From: Gordionus sp. m RMFG-2023
Lineage: Eukaryota; Nematomorpha; Gordioida; Chordodea; Parachordodidae
Assembly: GCF_954871325.1 (NCBI RefSeq)
Contig: NC_088775.1
Location: forward strand, 28,435,561 to 28,499,560
Reading direction: 5' to 3'
DNA: 64,000 nt
The notes under the pieces were generated by a model, which searched no databases, was not told where the DNA came from, and saw only the letters and a program-made list of their open reading frames with translations. How positions within the stretch are numbered: the stretch's first letter is position 1; every line of letters starts with the position of its first letter. Positions 12,790-23,606 of this stretch are shown one piece after another. Made by a program: the position numbers and the translations under genes.

Positions 12790-14978
12790 TGGATGCAAAA
12801 TTAAAAAGAATTGGTGAAAAGATTAAGACAAAAGAGTATGAAGTAAGGGAGAATCTTAATGGAAAATCAGATGTAAGGAAGAAATTTTCATTTATATATG
12901 ATGAAAATAAAGAAAAGCTTAATTATGTCATTTGTATTATATGCAAATTTATGTATATAATTCAATAACAACAGGTTAGATATTTATACATAAAATATGA
13001 TCTTATTAAATTATTTTAGGCACAAATCAACTTAAAAGACATAAATGTGTATATACAAATACAAGTACAACAGCAGAGAGTAAAAAGACACAATTAACAA
13101 TTGATAGTCTTTTTGGTACTGATCCGAAAAAACTCAAAAGTTGTACAAAATTGAAAAAAGAGTGCACAAAGGTGCTTACTATGTTTTGTGGACGTGATTT
13201 GAGATCATTTGATACAATTCATGGGGAAGGCTTTGTTGATTGTTGCCAATATTTTGCCAAAATTGATTCAATATATGGAAATATTGATGTTAAAAGCATC
13301 ATTCCAAATCCTACGACAATTTCTAGAAATTTAGTAGATACTGCTGATGGTATCCGCAATAAATTATTCCTATATTAAACTCATATATGAAAAAGGGTCG
13401 ATGTGCTGGTAACAAATTTATGAAAATATGGTTAAATTATTAATAATTTTTTATAGCCACCACAGACCTTTGGACTGATGATTATAAAAAATATCATATG
13501 TAACTCTAACAATTCATTTTATAAATGATTCCTGGAAACTAAATAAAATTGTATTGTTTACATGCAAATTTGAAGAGGAAGAAAAGACAGGGGAAAATAT
13601 CAAAAAGGAAATTATTAGAAATTTCACCTTGTGTTAGGTATTGATTTCATTAAAAATATTTATAAAAATCCATGTATTCTTTGTATCAGGATACAGCAGG
13701 GCCTATTTATTGGAAATTCCAATTATTACCGACCAAGGAGCTAATATGATTAAAGCTTTTGAAAATCATAAGCGTTTAAATTGTGTTTCTCATCTATTAA
13801 ATACAGTATTGAGAAATCCTTTTGATAACAAAAATATTGAATCTTGTTCGGAGATAAATCAATGTTTTAATGACTGTAAAAGTTTAGTAACGTATATGAA
13901 ACAGAGTGGGTATGTTAAATTAACTTTTTATTAAAATATATCATTACATTTTAGATTAGTTAATCGCCTCGATAAAACTCTCCACATGTGTGTTGAGACT
14001 AGGTGGAGTAGGTTGAATATGATTGAATCGATCTTTAATCAATTTTATTGGAAATCCTCAATTCCAGAGGAGAGTCGATTAGACTTAAAAATATTGATTT
14101 TGAAATGATGAGGGATCTGATCAAGTTTCTGACGCCTTTTAAAATTGCGAGTGATAAACTTGAGAGTGATTTAAAACCTACTATTCACAAAGTTATTTTA
14201 TGTTATCATAAAATATTGAGTTTTTTAGCTAATCCTAGCTTAAACTATCAGCTAAACCAGCTTTCATTAAGATGCCGGGACATATTGGTGGATGAATTTA
14301 AAATAGATTTATTCCACCAAATTTCGACGTTTTTGTGCCCAAAATTTCGGGATATGAAAATGTTATCCCGGGAACATTATAAAGATTTGTGTCAACATAT
14401 CAACACGTTGATTAATGCAAAGAAAATCAACAGAGATGTGATTGAGCAAAAGTCTTTAAACAACTCAGCATCTAATTCGTGCTCAACCGATAGAGTAGTA
14501 AATAAAAGTTTATTAAATTAATAATAAAATTATTTATTAAAAAATAATAAAGTAAATATATATCTTAATATTATTAATGAATATTTTTTTCTAAAGAAAC
14601 TACAAAGGTGGTAGATACGTTTTTGGACTTCTCTCTATGGGAGGCTGACAATGCATATTCTGGTGATAGCGCCGAAGTTGACGAGCTAAAAAAATATCTA
14701 GATCCGAAATTATGTATTGATGACGATAATATTTTAAAATGGTGGAAAACAAACCATTATGAGTTTCCAAATTTAAGTATTTTATAGCTCTTAAATTCCT
14801 GGCTATCCCTGCTTCGTCGGCTAGCAGTGAAAGGGCGTTTTCAGCTGCTGGTAGGGCCTTTGAGGAGAGAAGGACTCGTTTAAAGCCAGATAAACTGGAC
14901 GCCTTTTTATTTATATATCATAATTATTCACTTTGTGATAATTTTGATAATGATATTGATGAGGTCAATATAATATAA
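12790..14978 (+). pseudogene. hAT-A transposase, multi-exon, lightly broken
   Basis: Starts MDAKLKRIGEKIKTKEYEVR and carries a BED-type zinc finger split by an intron (CIIC ... QLKRHKC). It continues through LRSFDTIHGEGFVDC and ATTDLWTDDYKK (first catalytic Asp, about 13460) to IPIITDQGANMIKAF (second Asp, about 13720), VETRW, and the C-terminal PASSASSERAFSAAGRAF (catalytic Glu, about 14830) with LKPDKLDAFLFIYHNY. All three hAT catalytic acids are present. GT-AG introns of about 45-55 nt can be seen: 12975-13019, about 13423-13470, about 13637-13690, 13910-13954, and a longer one near 14500-14595. A stop in the zinc finger and two or three frame changes (near 13365, 13500 and 14785) make this copy non-functional. 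Confidence 0.75.
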
Positions 14979-15393
14979 TATGTTCATTATATTTTTTATA
15001 TATTTATTAACTTTTATATCATATCTATACTCGCATAAATGATGCTTATTGTATTATATAATCGTTATAATTTTTAAATTCGCTTGTATATTAATCGTTT
15101 TATAATATTTTATACAAATTTAATGAAATGCAACTTAATATATATCTTGAATAGATTATGGCCGTCAAATAAACTTTTATTTAAGGTGGCTGAACTGAAT
15201 AAATACACATAAATTTTTTTTTGGTTATTATAATATTAAAACTTAAATTGCAAAATTTTATTCGGATCGGGCTCGGGTCGGGTCGGGTTGGACTAAAAAA
15301 TGTGTGCTCGGACTTGGGTCGGGCTCAGACAAAAAATTTTTAAACTCGGGCTCGGGTTGCGAAAAAATTACTTTGCAGTTCTCTAATGCTTAC

Positions 15394-15790
15394 TACCAAA
15401 GGAAATACCGAGCGAATCGTGATTTTATAATTTTTATTTGATACATACTACCAAATACCAAAATTTATTAAAATGTATTATTTAACATACTATCAGAATT
15501 TTCTACGTATGGATAAATAATAAATTTTACCTTCATTTGACAATGGATGACAGAATAATAGTCAAATGAGAGGAATAGATTATCCGTATTCATCCTTCCA
15601 AGATTTCTATAAATTTTTAGAGAAAAGGCCAAATATATTAAGAAAAATATGGAATAAAAATAATATGATTTGTGAGTTATGACATTTATCAATTCTTTTA
15701 AGAAATTTTCCACATCCAGACGTAATGGCATTTGCTCTCTCACTTAGTATAAAATCTACATTCTTCTCAAAGAGTCATTTAAATGCTTTT
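15394..15790. other. AT-rich spacer, nothing recognised
   Basis: No protein motif, terminal repeat or RNA feature seen. The open frame on the minus strand at 15468-15743 has no recognisable features. Confidence 0.45.
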
Positions 15791-16490
15791 AAAACCTTCC
15801 TAAATACTCTTTTTAAAAAAACCTTCCATATTAGATCGAATCAATCATGGAGGCAAACCTGATTATCTCACAAACACTGTGGTGGTATCCACCCCATTGC
15901 AATGGATTATTTAGGAATTATTAGCAAAAATAATTGCCATGGGTCAAAACCCAGGGTCTTAACTTATTAAGTATACTTATCAATTAGGATTTGGTGTTAA
16001 GGGAGAGGGCATAGGTTCACATGTCATTTGTATTCCAAAGTCCTCCTACTAACATGGTTATTATCAAATTAGACTTTAATAATACTTTCAATATCAAATT
16101 TTGTAAACATTTCATAAATTGTTTTTATCCCAAATTTCCTGTTTATTCAAAATTCCTAGAGACATACTGTAACATTAAAACTTCTTTATTCCGCCCACAT
16201 GTCATAGATTCTGACATAAGGATCCAGCAGGGTGGGGGGACGTCCTCATTTATTTTACCTGGTATTCATTATCACATCCATTATCTTAAATCTAAATTTG
16301 ATTTGGATATAATTATTTGACATCTTGATAATGGAACAATCTGTGATGCTCTTCCTAAAATAATTGGTTTTAAATTTATTGAAGCCAATTTTAAAAGACT
16401 CATTCTTAATAAATCCAAATCCGAAATCTGTTTCCATGATAACAATATACAAAACCCTCATCTGGCAAAATTAAATTTTTCATTGAGTAC
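15790..16490 (+). mobile_element. LINE (non-LTR) reverse transcriptase fragment
   Basis: The plus strand carries a decayed non-LTR reverse transcriptase. QLGFGVKGEGIGSHV lies at about 15980-16020, VIIKLDFNNTFN at about 16050-16090 (the first catalytic Asp block), and IQQGG at about 16225. HLDNGTICD at about 16320 matches the usual YLDDG block with the second Asp changed to Asn, and RLILNKSKSEICF lies at about 16400. One stop follows the 99-codon frame at 16021-16320, and other frames are shifted. Both ends, the endonuclease and any poly-A tail are missing, so the clade is not assigned. Confidence 0.6.
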
Positions 16491-16570
16491 ATTAATAATA
16501 AAAATTAAAAAAAAATAAGGAAATTAATATAATTTAAAAAAAGTATACAAAGTTAGATTACGAAAAAAAA

Positions 16571-16642
16571 TGCATTGCTGGGATTCGAACCCAAAGCCAT
16601 CAGTTTCGTAAGCGACGCTCTTGCCGATTAGGCCACAGACGC
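16571..16642 (-). repeat. tRNA-like segment 1 (Helitron head)
   Basis: 72 nt on the minus strand with intact pol III boxes: A-box TGGCCTAATCGG and B-box GGTTCGAATCC. The D- and T-arms are recognisable, but the acceptor and anticodon stems pair poorly, so it is not a working tRNA gene. The loop reads TTACGAA. It is followed on the left by an A-rich stretch and on the right by the Helitron-like head ending at 16739. Confidence 0.7.
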
Positions 16643-16739
16643 TTTTCAAAGTTGATGATTTTTTAAATATATATTATAAATTGTGACACTCTGACATTGA
16701 CATTGTGACTACGGCTTTTATATATATTATTATTATTAG
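16571..16739 (-). mobile_element. Helitron 5' head with tRNA-like segment
   Basis: On the minus strand it starts TC at 16739, then a TATATATAAAAGCC block and TGTCAC repeats, then TTTAAAAAATC, then the tRNA-like segment. The same order occurs at the 5' end of the main Helitron (23065) and at 17703. It is probably the remnant of another family member. Confidence 0.55.
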
Positions 16740-17110
16740 ATGTTATTTTGTTATTACATAATTTATAAGTTTAAGTAAAAAACATTAAAATAATACATAA
16801 AGAGCCAAATCAACCAATATAATAATTTTTATACATTGGACAGGCAAGTTAAACAAAATCTTTAAATAAATGAGCAGGCAGGTGCACCAAAACTTGCCCA
16901 TTGCAGACCTCTAATCAGGATGACATCGGTACAGCAGATCATAATGGATTTTACCTCTGCCAAAGAATCCATTTATAAATGATATGCGTCTTCCAATTTT
17001 ATTTTCCCGTGCATTTACCATTAGAGGTCTGCAAATGACAACATTTTCAGATCCAATGGGAATTTAGTTAACATCTCAAAGGATGGAACCACCAAGTTGG
17101 AAAAAAAATA

Positions 17111-17181
17111 GTCATTGCTGAGATTCGAACCTAAGTCCATCAGATTTGTAATCGATGCTCTTACCGATTAGCCATAGAAAC
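17111..17181 (-). repeat. tRNA-like segment 2
   Basis: B-box GGTTCGAATCT and A-box TGGCTAATCGG on the minus strand; the loop reads TTACAAA. The flanking GGAACCACCAAGTT block at 17081 recurs beside segment 5 (23134), so the repeat unit is longer than the tRNA-like part. Confidence 0.65.
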
Positions 17182-17540
17182 TTTTCAAAATTCCATCCCA
17201 TGAAATGGTTTTTCAGAAAAAAATCATAGCAGTAAAAAATATCAGTGTCACAATTTATAATATATATTATAGATATTTCAGTTAGTTCTAGTATATATAT
17301 ATATATGATGATGTATAAAATGGTAATGGTTTTATGAGATGAATAAATGTTTGATAAGATATGATTCTATGGTGATTTTTATTGGACGAATATTTTTTGA
17401 AAGAATATCAAAAATTTAAAAATATAAGAATACCTATTTAATAGTTTGAATTTTAAAGTAGCTACTAATTTTGAATTGTATCTATTTTATTAATTTTGCC
17501 AGATTAAGAAAGAAAAAAATATTTTTCCAGATTGAGAAAA

Positions 17541-17703
17541 AAAAAATCTTTGCTGGGATTCGAACCTAAGTCTATTAGTCTATTAGATTTGTAAGCGACG
17601 CTCTTGTCGATTGCGCCATAAGTCACTTATCAAAATTAACGATTTAAATATATATATTATAAATTGTGACTGTCACAGTGTGACAAGGCTTTTATATATA
17701 TTA
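17541..17703 (-). mobile_element. Helitron 5' head joined directly to a Helitron 3' end
   Basis: Reading the minus strand from 17703: TAATATATATAAAAGCC, TTGTCACACTGTGACAGTC, then an A/T stretch and tRNA-like segment 3 (about 17547-17627, B-box GGTTCGAATCCC, with a small CTATTAGT duplication). It starts on the base after the CTAG terminus of the main Helitron at 17704. This gives a head-to-tail join like those produced by rolling-circle transposition. Confidence 0.6.
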
Positions 17704-18255
17704 CTAGCTGATAACCCGTCAAGAATGACGGGGAATCAGAATTTTTTTCTTTTCAATGATGAATGAATAATAAATTTTACCTTTATTGATGGATGAATCA
17801 GAAATTTTTCTATTTTATGATTATTCAATAATTAAGTTTTTACATGTAAAAAACGTTTCTTATTAACACCCCAAATACTAACATTATCCACCAGAGCTCC
17901 TGTTAGTCGTCAGTATTGCTGTTCACTTCCCACCGCGTGAAAGTAGGAGATGAATTTTAGGGGAGCAAAGAAATGGAAAAAAGAAGGAAGAAATAGAGAA
18001 AAAGAGAAAAAGATATGAATTATAAGATAATATAATAATTGTATATACCTCAAGGCTTGACGATTAGGGTTCCAACAAATAAGCATTTGTAACCATATTA
18101 AAAAATATAATATAGTAAATTTATTATAACAACAATTTTGCCAAAAAAGGAGATTTAAGATATTTTAAAAATTGAGAGGAATCTAATATTTTTAAGAATT
18201 AGTCTCGGGCATATCACCGTATGGCCTTTTATTTAAAAATGTTGTTTTCATGTTT

Positions 18256-18800
18256 TTGATGGTTTTGCTCGATGTGGTATCATTTTTGATGTTGATGTGA
18301 TTTCTTTGCTCGTAGTTTGCCGTAAATAACCTGAAATAAAGCGTGTAAATTGAAAGTATAAAATAGAATTTACTGATGATGGTATCGTGTCTTTGATAGT
18401 TTTGCTCGATGTGGTATCGTTTTTGATGATGATGTGATTTCCTTGCTCGTAGTTTGCCGTAAATAACCTGAAATAAAGCGTGTAAATTGAAAGTATAAAA
18501 TAGAATTTACTGATGATGATGGTATCGTGTCTTTGATGGTTTTGCTCGATGTGGTATTTTAATGATCCTTGCTCGTAGTTTGCCGTAAATAACCTGAAAT
18601 AAAGCATGTAAATTGAAAGTATAAAGATGATGATGGTATCGTGTATTTGATGGTTTTGCTCGATGTGATATTTTGATGATGATGTGATTTCCTTGCTCGT
18701 AGTTTGCAGTAAATAACCTGAAATAAAGCGTGTAAATTGAAAGTATAAAATAAAATTTACTGATGATGATGGTCGTGTCTTTGATGGTTTTGCTCGAATA
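18256..18800. repeat. Minisatellite of about 115-140 bp units inside the Helitron
   Basis: A unit containing TTTTGCTCGATGTGGTAT, GCTCGTAGTTTGC and TAACCTGAAATAAAGC occurs about four and a half times, with the first block at 18263, 18399, 18540, 18654 and 18787. The repeat interrupts the Helitron reading frame; the long minus-strand frame over it is repeat translation, not a protein domain. Confidence 0.85.
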
Positions 18801-20730
18801 TATTTAACGGATTTTATTGATGTACATATTTCAACATTTATGTGTGCATTAAACTTTAATAATAGATATTTGTTATAAGTGATTACGTATCGATTATCGA
18901 CTGGCTTACCTCCGACATAAATAAAATTCTTATCTCTACCTTGATAAAATGGATATCCATTTGCATTGTGTTGCGATTCTTTTTGAAAATCTTTCGGAAT
19001 TTTTTTTGTATATGAACCATTTTCCATGCATGGTGAGTGAGGATTTAATGTAACACAGGTTCCATGTATCATAAAGCAATTACAATATCATATAATCAGG
19101 GTTCTACATTTTTATCTGGGATTTCAGCTCGAACAAAATTATCTATACACTCAGCTGTTTCAATTTTAATATTTTCGCGCAATATAATGAGCATATGAGC
19201 ATGAGGTAATCCTCTCTTTTAAAATTCTATGGTATAAACGTATGCTGAACATTTCCCAAATAAATTTTTTTTAATAATATCGTGTAATAATTTCGATAAT
19301 TTTAAATGAAAAACTCTGGCTAATAAATCAGGCCTATCCGAAGGATTCTGGCCTTTATAAAGATTTTCTTTGATTTCTCTCCAATTGAGATTGCATGTAA
19401 ATGTTATAAATAAATCTGGCTTACTAAACTTAGAAACAATTGCCATAGCGTCATGATATCGTTCACGCATGTTTCTTTCGGACCTCTGAAAAGATGAAAG
19501 CAAAATAACGGTTCTTCCTATAGGTAAATTATTATTATCATATGTTTTGAAATATGATCCACAAGCCATGAATAATCTTCTACACGTAATTTTGATTGGT
19601 TTAATTTTATATAATTCAAATTTTTAGCTTCTACTTGGAGATAAGAATCAGCAACATATTGGTGAAATAATCGCCCAGCATAAAAAATAGGATTAAAAAT
19701 GTCAGCACGAATAGCTAATCTTGATATTTTAAATTGTAACATAGTTATATTTGATTTTGTTCCCTTGTTAAATGGCCCATTAAATTTCATATCAGTATGC
19801 CATCCATGATCAACATAAGGAAATAGTAAAGGATACACCATAGGATGTAAATTTGGGCTAAGAATATTTAAGATAACTAAATTTGAATTATCATTTCGTG
19901 AATAAACTTTAACATAACGTTGAAAAGGTGGTTCTCCATCATCGTTGTTAAAAATCATCGCTATTTCATCAATAGTAGGAATATTAAATCTTCTTCTATC
20001 ATTGGCACGATCACGGCGAAAAATCATATTTACCTTTGATATAGGACGGCTTTCTAACTGAGCCTTCGTTTCTTCGGCCTTCTCAACCTCACCCAATGTT
20101 TTAAAGCTAATAGTATAAGGATTTATTTGACGAATTAAAATATTAAGTTTTTTTAACAAATGAATATCACAGGCTGAATTTTCTTTTAAAAGTAAACGAT
20201 TTTCAATAGCCTGAGATGTTTCAAGAACATATAATTGTGCATATTTTGAGGAAACGCCATTAGGAGGATATAAATGTGAAGTTTGATGGTAAATTTGACC
20301 ATGAACCCTAAAACAATATGGGCCTTTATTCAATAAATTATCATTTTTAGCCTTCATCGAAGCAAAAGCCAAGGAACTGTTGTATAAACAAATATTATGA
20401 GAGAAATTTTTATAATAAGGATTATCCAAATTTAAAAGCAAATCTTTTAAAAAATCTGGATATTGTAGAGAAGGCAATAAAACACGACCTTTGTGGCAGC
20501 AATTTTTAAAATTGTCCATCTATTAGTTTTTCATAAATAAAATTTAATGATTTACAATATGAGCATATAACATTTAATGACCCACAGTAGTGTTCGGTGG
20601 AACAATTTAATTGTTTATTTGCAGTATCCTTAAAATGGTTAGATGTTAAAGCAATAAGACTTTGCTCTTGCCTTTTCTTGCTTCGACAAAGTTTCTGTTT
20701 CCGTCTGGCTTTCTCCTGGGGTGGAAATGT
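18780..20730 (-). pseudogene. Helitron Rep protein, N-terminal part, broken
   Basis: The minus strand encodes the Helitron-like N-terminal region and the start of the Rep nuclease. From the right: a Cys/His-rich start (CSTEHYCGS, CSYCKSLNFIYEKLI, about 20540-20620); then after a frame change at about 20520 NFKNCCHKGRVLLPSL; then HGQIYHQTSHLYPP, HPMVYPLLFPY, and the Rep motifs PDLFITFTCNLNWREI (about 19390-19430) and GLPHAHMLI (two-His motif, about 19190-19215). Further on are GYPFYQGRDKN, DNRYVITYNKYLL and AHINVEICTSIKSVKYI. The sequence then enters the minisatellite, so the catalytic-Tyr KYVYKG block and the whole helicase domain are absent. Breaks lie near 19560, 19215 and 19080. Confidence 0.8.
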
Positions 20731-20839
20731 TATTAAAATTTAAAAATATATACCTATTAAATAGTAAGAATATCTATAATATATCAGTTAGTTATAGTAT
20801 ATATATATATATATGATGATGTATAAGATGGTAATAATT

Positions 20840-22640
20840 TTACTGTTAAGGATGTTGAAGCAATAATATTGCTCTTGATTTTCAGTAGTACTACAATTTG
20901 ATTGTTGATTTTCTTCAGTATCTTTTTGTTGAATGGTATCTTGTGTAGGAATCTAAAATATAATAAAATAGTAATTAAATTAAAAAAATTTAACTTCCAT
21001 TGCCTATGAAATATTATAAAAATCCTTAAAAAAACTTATTTAATATATATTATATGTAAAATTGTATAGATGATGTATAAGTTGGTAATATTTTTAGGAC
21101 CTTCATGTCATGGCAACAATTTTTAAATTTTCCATGAAATGGTTTTTCAGAAAAAAATTATTATGCATTTTAAAATATAATCAAAATAAGATAATAGGTC
21201 TTGGTTTTTATATCAGGACAGACTTGTAACCAGTTTATATAATAAAAAATAAAGAGATTATAAAATTTACTGTTAAGAATGTTGAAATATTACATTGATC
21301 TTGATTTTCAGTACTACTACACTTTGATATTGATGCAATAAGACTTTGCTCTTGTCTTTTCTTTCGACAAAGTTCCTGTTTCCGTCCGGCTTTCTCCTTA
21401 TGCTGATATGTTATTAAAATTTAAAAATATATACCTATTAAATAGTTTGAATTTTAACTTATATACACTAAAAAGTTATGCATAACTCAAATTTGTAAAT
21501 TATCACTTTTAACCCAAATAGAAGAAAAATCCAAGGAACTATTGTATGTTATAATAAAGATTGTCTATTCCATTGCTTTATTAGATATCCTCAAAAAAAC
21601 TTAGTTAAATATGTATTAACTATATAAAATGTAGAGAAGGCAATAAAACAGGACCTTCATGGTAACAATTTTTAAATTTTCCATTAAATGGTTTTTCAGA
21701 AATGTAAAATAGCATTAAAAAATATATTGAAAATAATAAATTTATTTAGTTCTTGGTTTTTTTATCAGTAAAGACTTGTAACCAGTTTAAATAATAAAGA
21801 GATAATAAAATTTACTGTTAAGGATGTTGAAGCAATATTACATTGATCTTGATTTTCAGTACTACTACACTTTGATATTGATGCATGCTCTTGTCTTTTC
21901 TTGCTTCGACAAAGTTCCTGTCTCCGTCTGGCTTTCTCCTTATGCTGATATGTTATTAAAATTTAAAAATATATACATATTAAATAGTTTGAATTTTAAC
22001 TTATATACACTAAAAAGTTATGCATAACTTATATTTGTAAATTATAATTTTTAGCCCCCGTAGAAAAAAAATCCTAGGAGTTGTATTTTATAATAATGAT
22101 TGTCTAAATTATTTTATTCAAATATAGACAATCATTATTATAACATACAATAAGTTATGCATAATTCTTTAGTGTATATAAGTTAATATTCAAACTATTG
22201 AATAGTTATATATTTTTAATTCTAGATTTTTTAAAAGATTAACTTTCAAATTTAGACAATCTTAGATTTAACACTAAAAGTTTTGCACTTATTTTTGTAA
22301 ATTATCATTTTAGCCCCCATAGAAGAAAATCCAAGGATTTATATGTAAAAATAAAAATTTACTGTTAAGGATGTTGAAGCAATAATATATTGCTCTTGAC
22401 TTTCAGTACTACAATTTGATTGTTGATTTTCAGTATCTTTATGTTGAATGGTATATTGTGCAGGAATCTACAAATATAATATAATGTATCAGTTATCTCT
22501 AAATTTGAAACAAAAAATTACTGTTAAGGATCTTGAAACAATAATACATTGCTCTTGATTTTCAGTACTACAATTTGATTGTTGGTTTTCAGTATCTTTT
22601 TATTGAATGGTATCTTGTGCAGGAATCTAAAAATATAATA
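20840..22640 (-). repeat. Duplicated exon-like modules upstream of the Helitron Rep frame
   Basis: Two module types recur on the minus strand. One (about 20870-20955, 22365-22470, 22520-22630) reads as PAQDTIQQKDTENQQSNC and is bounded by AG and GT-like dinucleotides. The other (true copy about 20640-20730; extra copies about 21270-21400 and 21820-21950) carries EKAGRKQELCR. Copies of the Rep start (GACCTTCATGG with a Lys/Asn codon run, about 21100, 21655) and of 20370-20390 are included, so the 5' gene end has been duplicated at least three times in units of about 530 bp. Confidence 0.6.
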
Positions 22641-22907
22641 AAATAGTAATTAAATCAAAAAATTTACCATTGCCTTAGAGATAACCTAAAAATCCTTTCA
22701 AAAATATGATTTTATTTCGTGTCCCTACTAAAAAAAAAGGAAAATCAAAGGAGCGGTTAAAAACTATGTTTAAATTATGTATAAGATTGTGTAAGAATAT
22801 CTATAATATATCAGTTCTAAAGAATGTAAAAAATATTTATCTTATATTTGATTAATTTTGCCAGATTAAGAAAAAAAAATAATTTTGCCAGATCAAGAAA
22901 ATAAAAC

Positions 22908-22960
22908 CTTTGCCGGAATTCGAATGTAAGCGACGTTCTTGCCGATTGGGCCACAGGCAC
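22908..22960 (-). repeat. tRNA-like segment 4, internally deleted
   Basis: Keeps A-box-like TGGCCCAATCGG and GTCGCTTACATTCGAATTCCG, with about 20 nt of the anticodon-to-T-arm region lost. It lies just inside the proposed 5' end of the main Helitron, in the same relative place as segments 1 and 3. Confidence 0.55.
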
Positions 22961-23164
22961 TTTTCAAAATTAACGATTTTTTAAATATATATATTATAGA
23001 TAAAAGTGTGACTGTGACAGCGTAACGGTAACAATGTGACAAGGCTTTTATATATAAATTATAGATGGATAGATATTATAAGGGAATCACGTGGTCGAGT
23101 CCGGCCTTCTATATATCATCCCCCAAGTACGGAACCACCAAGTTAGAATAAGAAAAAAATATGA

Positions 23165-23229
23165 TCATTGCTGTGATTCGAATTCATCGGATTGGTAAGC
23201 AAGGCTCTTGCTGACTAGGCCAGAGAAGC
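23165..23229 (-). repeat. tRNA-like segment 5
   Basis: Minus strand: GGCCTAGTCAGCAAGAGCC, then GAATTCGAATCACAG. A shared GGAACCACCAAGTT block lies at 23134. It is more decayed than segments 1-3. Confidence 0.5.
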
Positions 23230-23538
23230 TTTCCAAAATCACGATTCTTTAAATATATATTATGAATATATTTGGTAATGTAATCCAAATGAAAATTAAA
23301 CAAAATACAAATTTGATAGGTAATACCTTAAGGTAGTAAGCATCATTAACCAAAATTAAACATCTTATTCATCCCACAATGGATGTAATAAATTAGATAT
23401 CTTTTCTTCTCTTTTTTACGTGTTTTTAGGAAATCTATTTTTTTTTCTTCTTTGAAAACAGTTTTGAGTTAAATTTTTAATACGAGTATATTTTTGATAT
23501 CTATATTATAATTTTCCGATGTCCTCATTACGTCATCG

Positions 23539-23606
23539 TGACGTCATGTCATCGCTACTTCATGTCATCGCTACGTCATGTCATCGCTACGTCATGTCAT
23601 CGGTAC
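23539..23606. repeat. 16-bp tandem repeat near the Helitron-like 5' end
   Basis: About four copies of CGCTACGTCATGTCAT with small changes, immediately inside the 5' terminus. Confidence 0.8.

Larger units (their letters stand above)
11823..15385 (+). mobile_element. hAT-A transposon, complete at both ends
   Basis: Terminal inverted repeats TAGAGAACTGCA / TGCAGTTCTCTA bound 3563 bp, followed inward by GACCCG-type repeats at both ends (11845-11870 and 15260-15350). The flanking 8-bp target duplication is TTGCTTAC / ATGCTTAC (7 of 8). The transposase gene lies inside on the plus strand. A smaller hAT-type MITE (about 12420-12706) is nested in its 5' region. Confidence 0.85.
17704..23065 (-). 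mobile_element. Helitron (rolling-circle transposon), degraded
   Basis: The 3' end on the minus strand is a hairpin (CCCGTCA, 4-nt loop, TGACGGG; 17717-17733) followed by TTATCAG and CTAG at 17704, the canonical Helitron terminus. The proposed 5' end is TC at 23065-23064, followed by TATATATAAAAGCC and a tRNA-like segment (22908-22960). In between lies a broken RepHel gene (18780-20730), a minisatellite (18256-18800) and duplicated exon-like modules (20840-22640). The element is about 5.4 kb. The 3' end is firm; the 5' end rests on similarity to two other heads. Confidence 0.75.

Noticed and set aside
16894-17035. hAT MITE with TGCAGACCTCTA and TAGAGGTCTGCA ends
   Set aside because: The two ends face the wrong way for a single element (termini point inward), and no target duplication was found. 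They may be ends of two different decayed copies.
18248-19072. A 274-residue protein on the minus strand
   Set aside because: Only the first third matches Helitron Rep. The rest is translation of the minisatellite.
16571-23229. Functional tRNA genes on the minus strand
   Set aside because: Pol III boxes are present but acceptor and anticodon stems pair poorly, loops differ between copies, and all copies are embedded in repeats. They are tRNA-derived repeats.
23539-23606. CRISPR-like or cAMP-response element cluster
   Set aside because: 16-bp tandem units without spacers at a Helitron end. ACGTCA matches are a by-product of the repeat.
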